This document shows positions 9,915 to 18,933 of a DNA stretch of 64,000 bases, piece by piece (positions within the stretch are counted from its first letter, which is position 1; every line of letters begins with the position of its first letter). Below the pieces are notes generated by a model. That model saw nothing but the letters and a program-made list of their open reading frames with translations, ran no database searches and was not told the DNA's origin. Origin of the DNA: Shinella zoogloeoides (lineage in GTDB: Bacteria; Pseudomonadota; Alphaproteobacteria; Rhizobiales; Rhizobiaceae); the NCBI RefSeq assembly GCF_003574625.1, contig NZ_QNUJ01000007.1, forward strand, positions 62,001 through 126,000, read 5' to 3'. The translations under genes and the position numbers were made by a program.

Positions 9915-10874
9915 ATGTCGACGAAAAGCCCGGTCATCATCGATCTGAAATTCGACCAGGAAGAGGTCGCCGCCGCGCTCAAGGGCGCTTTTCCCGGGCG
10001 CGAGGTCATCAACCTGCTGCATCCGGCAAACCGCAACCGCGACCTTTCCGGCATCGACTACGCGGTGGTCTGGAGGCCAAGCGCCGATCTCTTCTCCCGC
10101 GCGAAGGATCTCAAGGTCGTCTTCTCCGGCGGTGCCGGCGTCGACCATGTGCTGACGCTGCCTGGCCTGCCGGACGTGCCGCTCGTCCGCTTCGTCGACG
10201 ACACGCTGACGACCCGCATGAGCGAATGGATCGTCATGCAATGCCTCATGCACCTGCGCCAGCACCAGGCCTATGAGGCGCTGCGGCAAAAGCGCATCTG
10301 GCGCGAGCTTCCCCAGCCCGAGGCGAAGGACATCACCGTCGGCATCATGGGCTTCGGCGTACTCGGGCAGGATTCGGCGCAAAAGCTGAAGACGCTCGGC
10401 TTCAACGTCATCGGTTGGTCGAAGAGCGGCCGCAAGGCCGAGGGCTTCGAGACCTATGACGAGAAAGGCCTCGACGCCTTCCTCGGCAGGACCGATTTCC
10501 TCGTCGGCCTGCTGCCGCTGACGCCGGATACGCGCGATATCTACAATACCGGACTCTTCACCCGCCTCAGCCGCAAGGGCCCGTTCGGCGCCCCGGTCTT
10601 CATCAATGGCGGTCGCGGCGGCAGCCAGGTCGAGGCCGACATCGTGGCCTCCGTCAACGACGGCACGCTCCATGGCGCTTCGCTCGATGTCTTCCAGCAG
10701 GAGCCGCTGCCGCTCGAAAGCCCGTTCTGGTCGATGGACAGGGTCTTCATGACCCCCCACGCGGCCGCCGCCTCCGACGTCGCCGCCCTCTTCCGCCACG
10801 TCGCCCACCAGATCGGACGGCTGGAAAGCGGCAAGCCGCTGGAGCATCTGGTGGATCGCAGCGCCGGCTATTGA
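9915..10874 (+). CDS. ghrA: glyoxylate/hydroxypyruvate reductase A-like 2-hydroxyacid dehydrogenase
   Basis: NAD(P)H-dependent D-2-hydroxyacid dehydrogenase that reduces glyoxylate or hydroxypyruvate. The Rossmann motif is VGIMGFGVLGQD near residue 140. The catalytic triad is visible as Arg in FINGGRGGSQVE, Glu in VFQQEPLPLESPFW and His in MTPHAAA. At 319 residues it matches the GhrA subfamily, which has a shorter substrate domain than SerA. It starts 14 bp after yejF and could be read through from that operon, although a metabolic link is not obvious. Exact substrate preference is inference. Confidence 0.85.
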   Translation: MSTKSPVIIDLKFDQEEVAAALKGAFPGREVINLLHPANRNRDLSGIDYAVVWRPSADLFSRAKDLKVVFSGGAGVDHVLTLPGLPDVPLVRFVDDTLTTRMSEWIVMQCLMHLRQHQAYEALRQKRIWRELPQPEAKDITVGIMGFGVLGQDSAQKLKTLGFNVIGWSKSGRKAEGFETYDEKGLDAFLGRTDFLVGLLPLTPDTRDIYNTGLFTRLSRKGPFGAPVFINGGRGGSQVEADIVASVNDGTLHGASLDVFQQEPLPLESPFWSMDRVFMTPHAAAASDVAALFRHVAHQIGRLESGKPLEHLVDRSAGY

Positions 10875-10888
10875 GCGTGCCGTGCCGC

Positions 10889-11016
10889 TCCTCGGGTCGA
10901 GCCCGAGGATGACGGAGGGGGGCATGTTTCCGCTTCCCTTGAACGCTGCGGCATGCGGGCCGGCTGGTAGATGCGCCATACTCCCCTTCTGTCGTCATCC
11001 TCGGGCTCGACCCATC
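10889..11016. repeat. inverted pair of GTCATCCTCGGG repeats
   Basis: Two copies of a short element related to GTCATCCTCGGGCTCGACCC lie in opposite orientation: CTCGGGTCGAGCCCGAGGAT with GACG after it (10891-10914) and GTCATCCTCGGGCTCGACCC (10994-11013). Related copies occur at about 13259-13284, 35272-35362 and 39942-39970, always between genes. The first copy is itself a hairpin and may end ghrA transcription. The rest of the 215 bp gap shows no gene. Confidence 0.7.
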
Positions 11017-11033
11017 CGCACTGCAGGACAAAC

Positions 11034-11066
11034 GAAAGACCCGGATGCAGGGAACATCCGGGCCTT
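11034..11066 (-). terminator. rho-independent terminator of the small secreted protein gene
   Basis: CCCGGATG (11040-11047) and CATCCGGG (11055-11062) form an 8-bp stem with a 7-base loop. On the minus strand the stem is followed by TCTTTCGTTT, so it fits the end of the gene at 11090-11266. Confidence 0.7.
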
Positions 11067-11089
11067 CGGGGAGGTCAGTGAGGGGCCGT

Positions 11090-11266
11090 TTAGCGGCAGA
11101 CCCTGATCTTCCTGACGATCACATTGCCGTAATAGTCGTAGGTCTTCACCTTCTTGACGAAGCAGTAGGGCTCGTAGCCGTAGCTGTAGTAGCCGGCCTG
11201 CGAGGGGGCGGCGAAGGAGATGGCGGCCACGAGGGCGATGGTGGCGGAAACGATGATCTTGCGCAT
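11090..11266 (-). CDS. small secreted Tyr-rich protein, unknown function
   Basis: 58-residue protein with a clear signal peptide (MRKIIVSATIALVAAISF, cleavage after PSQA). The mature part is about 35 residues: a Tyr-rich start GYYSYGYEPYCF and a basic tail KVKTYDYYGNVIVRKIRVCR. The two Cys, near the start and at the end of the mature part, could form one disulphide. GGAGAGAG precedes the start at 11266 by a few bases, and a terminator follows. Such short exported proteins are common in rhizobia; I do not recognise a named family. Confidence 0.75.
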   Translation of the reverse strand: MRKIIVSATIALVAAISFAAPSQAGYYSYGYEPYCFVKKVKTYDYYGNVIVRKIRVCR

Positions 11267-11455
11267 GGGTCTCTCTCCTGATCGGTGGGGATGAGCCTCT
11301 CTCATCCGGTGATCAGAAGGTCTCATATCCCTCCGCCGTCCGCTGTTCCCGCGGGAACAGGCGCGCCGTCGCTCACTGGCGCCCCGACCGCATTGACATG
11401 CCGGCCCCGCTCCTGCACCCATGCGGACCGATCGATTTCTCATTGATGGCCCGCC

Positions 11456-11929
11456 ATGTCCAAGACCACCCGCGCCACCCAGGCCCTCGCCAAGGCCGGC
11501 GTTTCCTTCACCGTCCACACCTACGACTACGACCCGACCGCCGACCGCGTCGGCATCCAGGCCGCCGAAGCGCTGGGGGAGGATCCGTCGCGTGTCCTCA
11601 AGACGCTGATGGCGGAGGTGGACGGCAAGCCGGTCTGCGTCATCGTGCCCTCGGATCGCGAGGTCAGCATGAAAAAGCTGGCGAGCGCCTTCAGGGGCAA
11701 GTCCGCCAACATGATGAAGCCGGCGGATGCCGAGCGGCTGACCGGCTTCGTCGTCGGCGGCATCAGCCCCTTCGGCCAGAAGAAGCAGGTGCCGACCGCC
11801 ATCGAGGCGGAGGCGCTGGCGCATGAGGCCGTCTACATGAACGGCGGCCAGCGCGGCCTCCAGGTGCGCCTTGCGCCGCGCGACGTGGTGACGGCGCTGA
11901 AGGCGATTGCCGCGCCCGTCGTCGCCTGA
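11456..11929 (+). CDS. ybaK: Cys-tRNA(Pro)/Cys-tRNA(Cys) deacylase, YbaK type
   Basis: Hydrolyses Cys mischarged on tRNA(Pro), a trans-editing step that protects translation. The YbaK/EbsC fold is marked by HTYDYDP near residue 22 and the catalytic Lys in VLKTLMAEVDGKPVCVIVP. Further markers are SMKKLASAFRGKSANMM and the GG-SPFGQKK loop near residue 100. Length 157 is standard. The start ATG at 11456 agrees with relatives (MSKTTRATQAL). Alone on its strand up to the following aminopeptidase gene, 61 bp downstream. Confidence 0.92.
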   Translation: MSKTTRATQALAKAGVSFTVHTYDYDPTADRVGIQAAEALGEDPSRVLKTLMAEVDGKPVCVIVPSDREVSMKKLASAFRGKSANMMKPADAERLTGFVVGGISPFGQKKQVPTAIEAEALAHEAVYMNGGQRGLQVRLAPRDVVTALKAIAAPVVA

Positions 11930-11990
11930 CCTTCTCATTGCCGCTTCGGCGCACTACGTTTCCCGCATCGATTCCAGAAAGCAGGCTGCC

Positions 11991-13229
11991 ATGACCAATC
12001 CTTCCGTCGATCCGCAAAAGCTCGAAAAACTCGCCGAAGTCGCCGTGCGCGTCGGCCTCCAGCTCCGCAAGGGGCAGGACCTCGTGATGACCGCGCCGAT
12101 CGCCGCGCTGCCGCTCGTCCGCCTCATCACCAAGCATGCCTATATGGCCGGTGCCGGTCTCGTCAGCACCTTCTATGCCGACGAGGAGGCGACGCTCGCG
12201 CGCTACCATCACGCCCCGGACGAAAGCTTCGACCGCGCGACGGACTGGCTCTACGAGGGCATGGCCAAGGCTTACGCCAACGGCGCGGCGCGCCTCGCCA
12301 TCGCCGGCGACAATCCAATGCTGCTTTCGGCCGAGGATCCGGCCAAGGTCGCCCGCGCCAACAAGGCCAATTCCACCGCCTACAAGCCGGCGCTGGAGAA
12401 GATCGCCAATTTCGACATCAACTGGAACATCGTCTCCTATCCGAACCCGTCCTGGGCAAAACAGGTCTTCCCGAACGACCCGGAAAATGTGGCGGTCGAG
12501 AAACTCGCCAACGCTATCTTCGCCGCCTCGCGCGTCGATGTCGCCGATCCGGTCGCGGCCTGGGCGGCGCACAATGCGAACCTTGCCAAGCGCTCGGCCT
12601 GGCTGAACGGCGAGCGCTTCTCGGCCCTGCATTTCAAGGGCCCGGGCACGGACCTCACGGTCGGCCTTGCCGACGGCCACGAATGGCACGGCGGCGCCTC
12701 CACGGCGAAGAACGGCATCACCTGCAACCCCAACATCCCGACGGAAGAGGTCTTCACGACGCCCCATGCGCTGCGCGTCGAAGGCCACGTCTCCTCCACC
12801 AAGCCGCTCTCCCATCAGGGCACGCTGATCGACGATATCCAGGTGCGCTTCGAGGGCGGCCGTATCGTCGAGGCGAAGGCGTCGAAGGGCGAGGCGGTGC
12901 TGAACAAGGTGCTGGACACGGACGAAGGCGCGCGCCGGCTAGGCGAAGTGGCGCTGGTGCCGCATTCCTCGCCGATCTCGGCAAGCGGCATCCTCTTTTA
13001 CAACACGCTGTTCGACGAGAACGCCTCCTGCCACATCGCGCTCGGCCAGTGCTACTCCAAGTGCTTCCTCGACGGCGCAAGCCTTTCGCCGGATGAGATC
13101 CGCGCGCAGGGCGGCAATGAAAGCCTCATCCACATCGACTGGATGATCGGCTCCGACAAGGTGGATATCGACGGCATCCGCGCCGATGGAAGCCGCACCC
13201 CGGTCATGCGCGCCGGCGAGTGGGCGTGA
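11991..13229 (+). CDS. M29 family aminopeptidase (aminopeptidase T type)
   Basis: Metal-dependent exopeptidase that removes N-terminal residues from peptides in the cytoplasm. The 412-residue protein matches the M29 family in length and blocks. Examples are VAVRVGLQLRKGQDLVM at the N-terminus, the metal-ligand region PNIPTEEVFTTPH (Glu), RLGEVALVPHSSPIS (Glu, His), LGQCYSKCF and the closing IHIDWMIGSDKVDIDGI (His, Asp). The start at 11991 is chosen because MTNPSVDPQKLEKLAEVAV matches the normal family start, with AAAGCAGG 8-10 bases upstream. Could be coupled with ybaK in protein quality control, but there is no firm evidence. Confidence 0.92.
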   Translation: MTNPSVDPQKLEKLAEVAVRVGLQLRKGQDLVMTAPIAALPLVRLITKHAYMAGAGLVSTFYADEEATLARYHHAPDESFDRATDWLYEGMAKAYANGAARLAIAGDNPMLLSAEDPAKVARANKANSTAYKPALEKIANFDINWNIVSYPNPSWAKQVFPNDPENVAVEKLANAIFAASRVDVADPVAAWAAHNANLAKRSAWLNGERFSALHFKGPGTDLTVGLADGHEWHGGASTAKNGITCNPNIPTEEVFTTPHALRVEGHVSSTKPLSHQGTLIDDIQVRFEGGRIVEAKASKGEAVLNKVLDTDEGARRLGEVALVPHSSPISASGILFYNTLFDENASCHIALGQCYSKCFLDGASLSPDEIRAQGGNESLIHIDWMIGSDKVDIDGIRADGSRTPVMRAGEWA

Positions 13230-13258
13230 GCTTTCGCATCCCATTCCTCCGGCACGCT

Positions 13259-13284
13259 CATCCCCGGGTTTGACCCGGGGATGA
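13259..13284. repeat. palindromic repeat, possible bidirectional terminator
   Basis: CATCCCCGGGTTTGACCCGG followed by GGATGA forms a near-perfect hairpin (CATCCCCGGGT / ACCCGGGGATG, short loop). It lies between two convergent genes and is a member of the GTCATCC-type repeat family seen elsewhere in the window. Confidence 0.65.
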
Positions 13285-13308
13285 TGGCCGCGGGCGGGGC
13301 AAGCATCG

Positions 13309-14205
13309 TCAGCGAGCGGCTGACGATACCGCCTTTCCGCCGGCGGCAGGCTGCGCCACTGTCGCCTGCGTCCGCTGGCTGAGCCACACGCTGCCCAGCA
13401 CCACGACCATGCCGCCGATCTGCAGCAGGCTGAGATCCTGCCCGAGCAGCGCCCAGCCGAGCACGACGGCGACAAGCGGGCTGAGGAAGCCGAGCGGCGA
13501 GACCGTGGCTGGATCGAGCCGCGCAAGGCCGCGGAACCAGACGATATAGGTGAGCGCCCCGCCGATCACGCCGAGATAGAGGAAGCCGACGAGGTTTTCC
13601 GTTGTCGGCATCGGCAAGGCCGGCTCGAAGGCCAGTGCGACGGGCACCAGCAGCAGGCCGCCGGCGGTGAGCTGCCAGGCGGTGAAGGTGAGCGGCGGCA
13701 CGGGCGGCTGCCAGTGGCGTGAGAGCACGGTGCCGAAGGCCATGGAGACCGCGCCGGCAAGGCCCGCGGCGATGCCGACCGGGTCGAGCGCCGCGGCCGG
13801 CGTCAGCACCAGCAGCGCGACGCCACCGATGCCGGCAAGGCCGGCGAGAACCGAGAGCGGCCGCACGACCGTACCCATCACCGCACGCGACAGGCCGAGC
13901 ACGATCAGCGGCTGGATGGCCCCGACCGTCGCTGCGACGCCACCGGGCAGCCGGTAGGCCGAAACGAAGAGCATCGCCCAGAAGAAGGAAAAGTTCAGCG
14001 CGCCGAGCAGGAAGGTGCGCGGCCACCAGATGCCGCTGGGCAGCTGGCGAACGAGCACCAGCAGGAGAAGCCCGGCGGGCAGGGCGCGCAGCATGGCGAC
14101 GGTCAGGGGGTAGCCGGCCGGCAGAAGCTCGGTCGTGACGATATAGGTGCTGCCCCAGACAGCGGGCGCGATGGCGGTGAGGAGAAGGTCGGAAGCGCGG
14201 GACAT
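13309..14205 (-). CDS. pecM: EamA/DMT-family exporter, PecM-like
   Basis: Ten-segment drug/metabolite transporter of 298 residues with two EamA repeats; the first opens LLLTAIAPAVWGSTYIVTTELLP, the hallmark of this group. It is divergent from a PecS-type MarR regulator, the arrangement known for pecS/pecM in Dickeya and Agrobacterium, where PecM exports a pigment or redox-active metabolite. The start at 14205 (MSRASDLLL) has GGAGAC 6 bases upstream; an in-frame ATG 11 codons earlier would place the start inside the operator region. The symbol is by context; substrate unknown. Confidence 0.8.
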   Translation of the reverse strand: MSRASDLLLTAIAPAVWGSTYIVTTELLPAGYPLTVAMLRALPAGLLLLVLVRQLPSGIWWPRTFLLGALNFSFFWAMLFVSAYRLPGGVAATVGAIQPLIVLGLSRAVMGTVVRPLSVLAGLAGIGGVALLVLTPAAALDPVGIAAGLAGAVSMAFGTVLSRHWQPPVPPLTFTAWQLTAGGLLLVPVALAFEPALPMPTTENLVGFLYLGVIGGALTYIVWFRGLARLDPATVSPLGFLSPLVAVVLGWALLGQDLSLLQIGGMVVVLGSVWLSQRTQATVAQPAAGGKAVSSAAR

Positions 14206-14227
14206 GATTTGTCTCCAATCAAAGAAT

Positions 14228-14265
14228 CTTGACGTCAAGGTACATTGATTTATCTTGACGTCAAG
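14228..14265. promoter_or_regulatory. twin palindromic operators for the MarR/PecS-type regulator
   Basis: The 12-bp perfect palindrome CTTGACGTCAAG occurs twice, at 14228-14239 and 14254-14265, with centres 26 bp apart, in the 83 bp between the divergent pecM-like and marR genes. Each copy is preceded by AT (ATCTTGACGTCAAG). The pattern is what a dimeric MarR protein binding two sites would need to control both promoters. That the adjacent regulator binds them is inference. Confidence 0.8.
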
Positions 14266-14288
14266 AGAATCTCTGCTTTAGTCGAGCT

Positions 14289-14771
14289 ATGGATCACGTC
14301 GACAGAATTCTTGAACAGTGGAACCGCGAACGGCCGGACCTTGATGTCGAGCCGATGGGCCTTTTCGGCCGGCTGGCGCGACTGCGCACCCATGTCGCTC
14401 GCGAGATCGAAAAGACGCTTCTGGCGCATGGGCTCAATTCGGCGAGCTTTGACGTGCTGGCGACGCTGCGTCGCTCCGGTCCGCCCTACCGGCTTTCGCC
14501 CGGCGATCTCATCGCGACCACCATGGTCAGCTCCGGCACGATGACCAACCGGCTCGACCAGCTGGAAAAGGCGGCGCTGATCGAGCGCTCGCACAATCCG
14601 GACGACCGGCGCGGCGTCATCATCGCGCTGACGCCGAAGGGTCTTGCGCTGGTGGACGAGGCGGTGACGGCCCATGTCGAAAACGAGCACCGGCTGCTCG
14701 AAAGCCTGGACGCGGGCGAGCGGGCGGCGCTTGACGGCCTCCTGCGAAAATTCCTCAAGGATTTCGAATAG
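14289..14771 (+). CDS. pecS: MarR-family regulator of the PecS/urate-responsive type
   Basis: Winged-helix dimer of 160 residues. The N-terminal extension ILEQWNRERPDLDVEPMG is the signature of the urate-responsive MarR subgroup (PecS, HucR). Trp11 and Asp55 (in SASFDVLATLRRSG) correspond to conserved ligand-pocket residues of that group. The recognition helix is in TTMVSSGTMTNRLDQLEKA and the wing in ERSHNPDDRRG. Divergent from a PecM-like exporter with twin palindromes between them, so it probably represses both genes and lets go on binding a purine-type ligand (inference from the subgroup). Confidence 0.85.
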   Translation: MDHVDRILEQWNRERPDLDVEPMGLFGRLARLRTHVAREIEKTLLAHGLNSASFDVLATLRRSGPPYRLSPGDLIATTMVSSGTMTNRLDQLEKAALIERSHNPDDRRGVIIALTPKGLALVDEAVTAHVENEHRLLESLDAGERAALDGLLRKFLKDFE

Positions 14772-15362
14772 TCAGATCCGGTCGACGAGTTTTTCGACCC
14801 GTGCGAGATGCGCCTTGCGCTTCGCGTCGTCGATGCGATCCATGTCGTAGAGATTGACCATCTTGAAATCGAGCCCCTTGGCGCAGAAGGCGGCGATGCC
14901 GCGCTTCAGCAGGCGCCGTACCGGGTTGCCCATATAGAGGTTGACCACCCACCAGGGCGAGCCCGTCGTGGTGAAGGCCCAGAAGAGATGGATATTGCCG
15001 AGCCGCGGCTGGATGCGCCCGCCGTCCGGATCGTTCTCGAAGGCGACGCCCGGTGCGAAGACCCGGTCGAAGAACCCCTTCAGGATGGCCGGGAAATTGA
15101 ACCACCATTGCGGAAACACCAGCACCAGCCCGTCCGCCTGCTTCAGCCGGGAGACGAGAGGCTCGGCCTCGGATGGGTCGTAAGCCGGCTCGAAATAGCG
15201 CGAGCGTTCCGAATGGCTGAGCCGCGGGTCGAAGTCCTCGCGGTAGAGATCGAGCAGGTCGACGGTATGGCCGTTGGCGATCAGCTTACGGCGCACCGTT
15301 TCAGTGACGCTTGCGGCAAAACTTTCCTCCAGCGGATGGGCGAGTACGAGAAGGATGCGCAT
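14772..15362 (-). CDS. NAD(P)H dehydrogenase (quinone)/flavodoxin-fold oxidoreductase
   Basis: 196-residue flavodoxin-fold protein of the Kef-regulator/NQO1 family. The start MRILLVLAHPLEESFAASV carries the FMN/FAD phosphate loop; VFPQWWFNFPAILKGFFDRVF and the flavin-binding GRIQPRLGNIHLFWAFTTTGS-like stretch follow. It would reduce quinones by two electrons, using NAD(P)H. The start at 15362 is 7 bp after the xseA stop on the same strand, so it is probably cotranscribed with xseA. It is convergent with the MarR gene, with adjacent stop codons. Confidence 0.85.
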   Translation of the reverse strand: MRILLVLAHPLEESFAASVTETVRRKLIANGHTVDLLDLYREDFDPRLSHSERSRYFEPAYDPSEAEPLVSRLKQADGLVLVFPQWWFNFPAILKGFFDRVFAPGVAFENDPDGGRIQPRLGNIHLFWAFTTTGSPWWVVNLYMGNPVRRLLKRGIAAFCAKGLDFKMVNLYDMDRIDDAKRKAHLARVEKLVDRI

Positions 15363-15369
15363 GGCGGCC

Positions 15370-16950
15370 TCAGAACAGCGAGCCCTGGCGGGTCGCGGGC
15401 TTCTCCGCTTCCGCCTTCGCCGGCTTCTTTCTTGGCGTCCCGCCGCCCGATCCGGTGACGGCATCCACCGTGCCATCGGCGAACTCGATGGCGATGGCGC
15501 GGCCGGGGCCGAGCTCGGCGGCGCCCTTGACCGGCACGCCGTCCTCGTCGCGCACCAGCGCATAGCCGCGCTTCAGCACATTGCGATAGGAGAGGGATTG
15601 CAGCATGCGGTCCTGCGCCAGAAGCAGGGCGCGCCGCCTGGAAAGATCGCCGGAAAGCGCGCTTTCGGCCCGGAGCGCAAAGCTATTCAGCCGGTCGCGC
15701 GCGCGCGCAGTCTGTGTCGTGATGCGGGCGGGCGTCGCACGTAGCGATACGTCGAAGGCCGAGAGGCGCGCGCGGAGTTGGTCGAGCCGGCGCTCCACGA
15801 TGCGCTCGGCCCGGAGCAGCCGGTCGGCGACACGCTGGCGGCGCTCGGCGATGCGGGTCAGCAGCATGTCGGGCCGCAGATGCGCCGCCGTGCGCTCGAA
15901 GGCGCGGCGCTTGTTCACCGTGTTCATCTGCAGACCGCGCCCGAGCCCGGCCGATGCCTCGTCGAAACGGCGGCGCGGCAGGGCGAGAAGCTGGTCGAGC
16001 GAGGGAAGCGCGCGGGCAAGCGCGCGAACACCCTGCCGGCGGTTGTCCATCTGGCGGGCCGTCGCCCCGCGCAGCCGCGCGGCGAGCGAGGCGATCTCCG
16101 CATCGAGATCGGCCTTCACCGGCACGGCCATTTCGGCCGCGCCCGTGGGCGTCGGCGCGCGGCGGTCGGCGGCGTGGTCGATCAGCGTCCAGTCCGTCTC
16201 ATGGCCGACGGCGGAGATCAGCGGGATTTTCGAGGCGGCGGCGGCGCGCACGACGATCTCGTCGTTGAAGCTCCAGAGGTCCTCAAGGCTGCCGCCGCCG
16301 CGCGCGACGATCAGCACGTCCGGCCGCCGGATCGGCCCGAGCGGGTCCAGCGTGTTGAAGCCCTCGATGGCCGCCGCGACCTCCTGCCCGGAGCCTTCGC
16401 CCTGCACCTTCACCGGCCATACCACGACATGGACCGGGAAACGGTCGGCGATGCGGTGGAGGATATCGCGGATGACCGCGCCGGTGGGCGAGGTGACGAC
16501 GCCGATGACCTTGGGCAGGAAGGGCAGCGGCTTCTTGCGATCCGTATCGAACAGCCCTTCGGCGGCGAGCTTGCGCCGGCGCTCCTCCAGCAGGGCCATC
16601 AGCGCGCCCGCGCCGGCCGGCTCCAGCGTCTCGATGACGATCTGGTATTTCGAGGAGCCCGGGAAGGTGGTGATCTTGCCGGTCGCGATCACCTCCATGC
16701 CCTCTTCCGGCTTGAAGCGAAGGCGCGAGAAGCTGCCCTTCCAGATCACCGCGTCGATGCGCGCCTTGTCGTCCTTCAGCGAGAAATAGGCATGTCCCGA
16801 GGAATGCGGGCCGCGATAGCCGGAAATCTCGCCGCGCACGCGCACCTGGTCGAAGGCCTGCTCGACGGTGCGTTTGATGGAGCCGGACAGCTCCGACACC
16901 GAATATTCGGCAAGGTTGCTGGGCGAATCGTTTTCGGAAAAGAAGCTCAT
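15370..16950 (-). CDS. xseA: exodeoxyribonuclease VII large subunit
   Basis: Large subunit of exonuclease VII, which degrades single-stranded DNA to oligonucleotides during repair. The N-terminal OB-fold reads [20 protein letters not shown] and [24 protein letters not shown]. The catalytic domain includes [19 protein letters not shown] and [16 protein letters not shown], followed by a long helical region. It has 526 residues; the start at 16950 ([12 protein letters not shown]) matches relatives. The C-terminal tail rich in Lys/Ala/Pro is typical of rhizobia. The small subunit xseB is not in this window. Confidence 0.95.
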   Translation of the reverse strand: MSFFSENDSPSNLAEYSVSELSGSIKRTVEQAFDQVRVRGEISGYRGPHSSGHAYFSLKDDKARIDAVIWKGSFSRLRFKPEEGMEVIATGKITTFPGSSKYQIVIETLEPAGAGALMALLEERRRKLAAEGLFDTDRKKPLPFLPKVIGVVTSPTGAVIRDILHRIADRFPVHVVVWPVKVQGEGSGQEVAAAIEGFNTLDPLGPIRRPDVLIVARGGGSLEDLWSFNDEIVVRAAAASKIPLISAVGHETDWTLIDHAADRRAPTPTGAAEMAVPVKADLDAEIASLAARLRGATARQMDNRRQGVRALARALPSLDQLLALPRRRFDEASAGLGRGLQMNTVNKRRAFERTAAHLRPDMLLTRIAERRQRVADRLLRAERIVERRLDQLRARLSAFDVSLRATPARITTQTARARDRLNSFALRAESALSGDLSRRRALLLAQDRMLQSLSYRNVLKRGYALVRDEDGVPVKGAAELGPGRAIAIEFADGTVDAVTGSGGGTPRKKPAKAEAEKPATRQGSLF

Positions 16951-17019
16951 GCCGGCAATTGTAGTGCGTTTTCCCGCCGATGGCACGGCAGGGCGCACCG
17001 GCATCCCCAGCCGCTTTTC

Positions 17020-18852
17020 CTATTCCGGCCGGACCCGGTAGAGCTGCAAGGCGGCGTTTTCCGTGCCCGCGACCGGCTCCAGATAGGCCGGCACCCTGCC
17101 TTTGAGGAGATCGGCGTAGAGGCCGCCGGGCTCCGCTTCGGCGATGTCGCGGGTCTGCGTATCGTCGCCGCAGAAGGCAAGCAGCGTGACATGCGCGCCG
17201 CGCAGGAAGGCTTCCGCCTGGTGCGGGTTGGAAAGGCCGATATGCAGTTCCGTCAGCATGCCGCCCTGGTTGCGGTGATAGGGCGCGGAAAGAACGCGGT
17301 GGCTGGTATAGCGCAGAATCGGCGAACCGAGATTGGAGGCGCCGGCCACCACGCCGACGGGCTCGGCGGCGAGCGGGGCGATCGACGCCTCGGCGGTGCA
17401 GGAGGGTCGCTCGGCGGCGGTGCTGGAGAGCCCGGCGCGCAGCGTGTCCTGCGAGCGGCCCGGCAGCAGCGCGCCGGCCAGCGCCCAGCTTGCGGGCACC
17501 GATGCGAGCGTCACGGCGATGAAGGCGAGCCCGAGCTTGAGGTTCTTCGGCGCGGCGTTGGAGGCCTTCCGGAGATCGGCGATGGCAAGGCCGAGCGGCA
17601 GCGCCGAGAGCATGTTGGAGAAGATCGCGCCGCGGATCTGGATCAGCGAGACGGCGAAGGCGACCGCCAGCAGGCCGAGGACGACGAGGTGCCTCTCGGC
17701 GGCTTCCCTCCGCCGGATGCGCCAGAGGCAGACCAGCATGGCGAGAAGGCCGGGCGCATAGAAGCTGCCGACCGATCCCGGATCGAGCCTGAACTGCGCG
17801 ACGGCCGATTGCGCCTCGATGACGCCGGAGAGCCAGAAGGTCTTCAGGAGCGGATCGAGCGTGTCGAGCGGGTTGGCAAGGCAGCCGGGCGCGATGATCA
17901 GCACCGAAGCTGCAAGGATCGCGCCGGCGCCGGCAAGCGTCGCAAGCCGCCCGCCGAACGACTGGCCGCTGGCGAGCGAGGCCACCAGGAACAGCACGCC
18001 GCCGCCGAACGTCGCCAGCGCATAGAAGCCGTAGGAGAGGCTGTCGCAGGTCACTTGCGTGTAGCGCGCGGGTGCGACGGTCGCGAAAAAGGCGACGGTG
18101 ATCGTCAGCGCCAGCGACAGGCCGAAGGCGGCCGCCGCCTCGCGGAAGGCTTCTCCGTGCCACACCCAGCGCAGCGCGACGACAAGGCAGACGGCGCCGA
18201 TCAGCGGCGTCGTCTCCGCGCCGATGGCGATGGCAAGGCCGGCAAGCAGGCCGGCCACCGCATGGTCGCGCGCCCGCTTGCCGGGATCGAGCAGCATGGC
18301 CGATATGCAGGCGATAAGCGCGAGCTGGACATTGTGATGGTCGATGGCGCCCGGCTGGAATCGGTTGAGCGCGACGACGAAGACCGTGGTCAGCACCAGC
18401 GTCGCATGCATGGCGGCCTTGCCGCCGAGCCGGTAGCCCGCAAGCCCCATGCCGTACAGCACCGGTACGACGAGGAATGTCGGCCAGACGGCGAGCGCGA
18501 TGGCCTCGGCCTGCCGCGCATCGGTGAACAGCGAGAAGAAGCTGATGAGATTGGCGATCGGCAGGTCGATGAAGCGCGACCAGTGCATCAGCGTGCCGCC
18601 CGCAAGGCCGAGGCGGTATTGCGTCGTGTCGAACCAGCTCTGGCCGGCCAGCAGGTCGCGCACCACGACGAGCCGCATCGTGTCGTCATTGTCGGCGCCG
18701 ACATAGTCCGTGGCGAAGGGCAGCGAAACGACAAGCACGAGGGCGATCGCCACGAGCGCATAGAGGGCGAGCACCTGCAGCGTCATGCCCTGACGCGGCG
18801 CGGATGTGCCCGCTGGTGCGAGCGGGAGAGCCGCAGGCATGGTTTTCGACAC
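17020..18852 (-). CDS. large integral membrane protein, GT-C/STT3-like (putative lipid-linked sugar transferase)
   Basis: 610-residue protein with about 11-13 hydrophobic segments and a soluble C-terminal part of about 130 residues. Just after the first membrane segment the periplasmic loop carries DYVGADNDDTMRLVVVRDLL, an acidic DxD-like motif where GT-C enzymes hold their metal-binding acids. Later NRFQPGAIDHHNVQLALIAC contains a DHH motif like that of archaeal STT3/AglB proteins. The GTG start at 18852 has GGAAAGGG 6 bases upstream; ATG at 18840 is the alternative. It is divergent from a GT2 - methyltransferase - flippase operon. Proposed role: transfer of a polyprenyl-linked sugar to an envelope acceptor. 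Fold assignment is inference from motifs and context. Confidence 0.65.
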   Translation of the reverse strand: MSKTMPAALPLAPAGTSAPRQGMTLQVLALYALVAIALVLVVSLPFATDYVGADNDDTMRLVVVRDLLAGQSWFDTTQYRLGLAGGTLMHWSRFIDLPIANLISFFSLFTDARQAEAIALAVWPTFLVVPVLYGMGLAGYRLGGKAAMHATLVLTTVFVVALNRFQPGAIDHHNVQLALIACISAMLLDPGKRARDHAVAGLLAGLAIAIGAETTPLIGAVCLVVALRWVWHGEAFREAAAAFGLSLALTITVAFFATVAPARYTQVTCDSLSYGFYALATFGGGVLFLVASLASGQSFGGRLATLAGAGAILAASVLIIAPGCLANPLDTLDPLLKTFWLSGVIEAQSAVAQFRLDPGSVGSFYAPGLLAMLVCLWRIRRREAAERHLVVLGLLAVAFAVSLIQIRGAIFSNMLSALPLGLAIADLRKASNAAPKNLKLGLAFIAVTLASVPASWALAGALLPGRSQDTLRAGLSSTAAERPSCTAEASIAPLAAEPVGVVAGASNLGSPILRYTSHRVLSAPYHRNQGGMLTELHIGLSNPHQAEAFLRGAHVTLLAFCGDDTQTRDIAEAEPGGLYADLLKGRVPAYLEPVAGTENAALQLYRVRPE

Positions 18853-18933
18853 GGGAAGCCCTTTCCGACGCCATGGGAAGCCTGCCGAAACCTAGCCTTA
18901 ACCTTCTCAAGAAATAGTAAAACCTGAGGTCGC

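Noticed and set aside
9831-10979. Minus-strand frame of 380 codons opposite ghrA
   Set aside because: Antisense of an enzyme with all three catalytic residues in place.
15778-18927. Plus-strand open frame of about 1,050 codons across xseA and the GT-C-like gene
   Set aside because: It is antisense to two genes with clear family motifs; its product is low-complexity Arg/Gly/Ala/Asp-rich, as expected from the reverse of G+C-rich codons.
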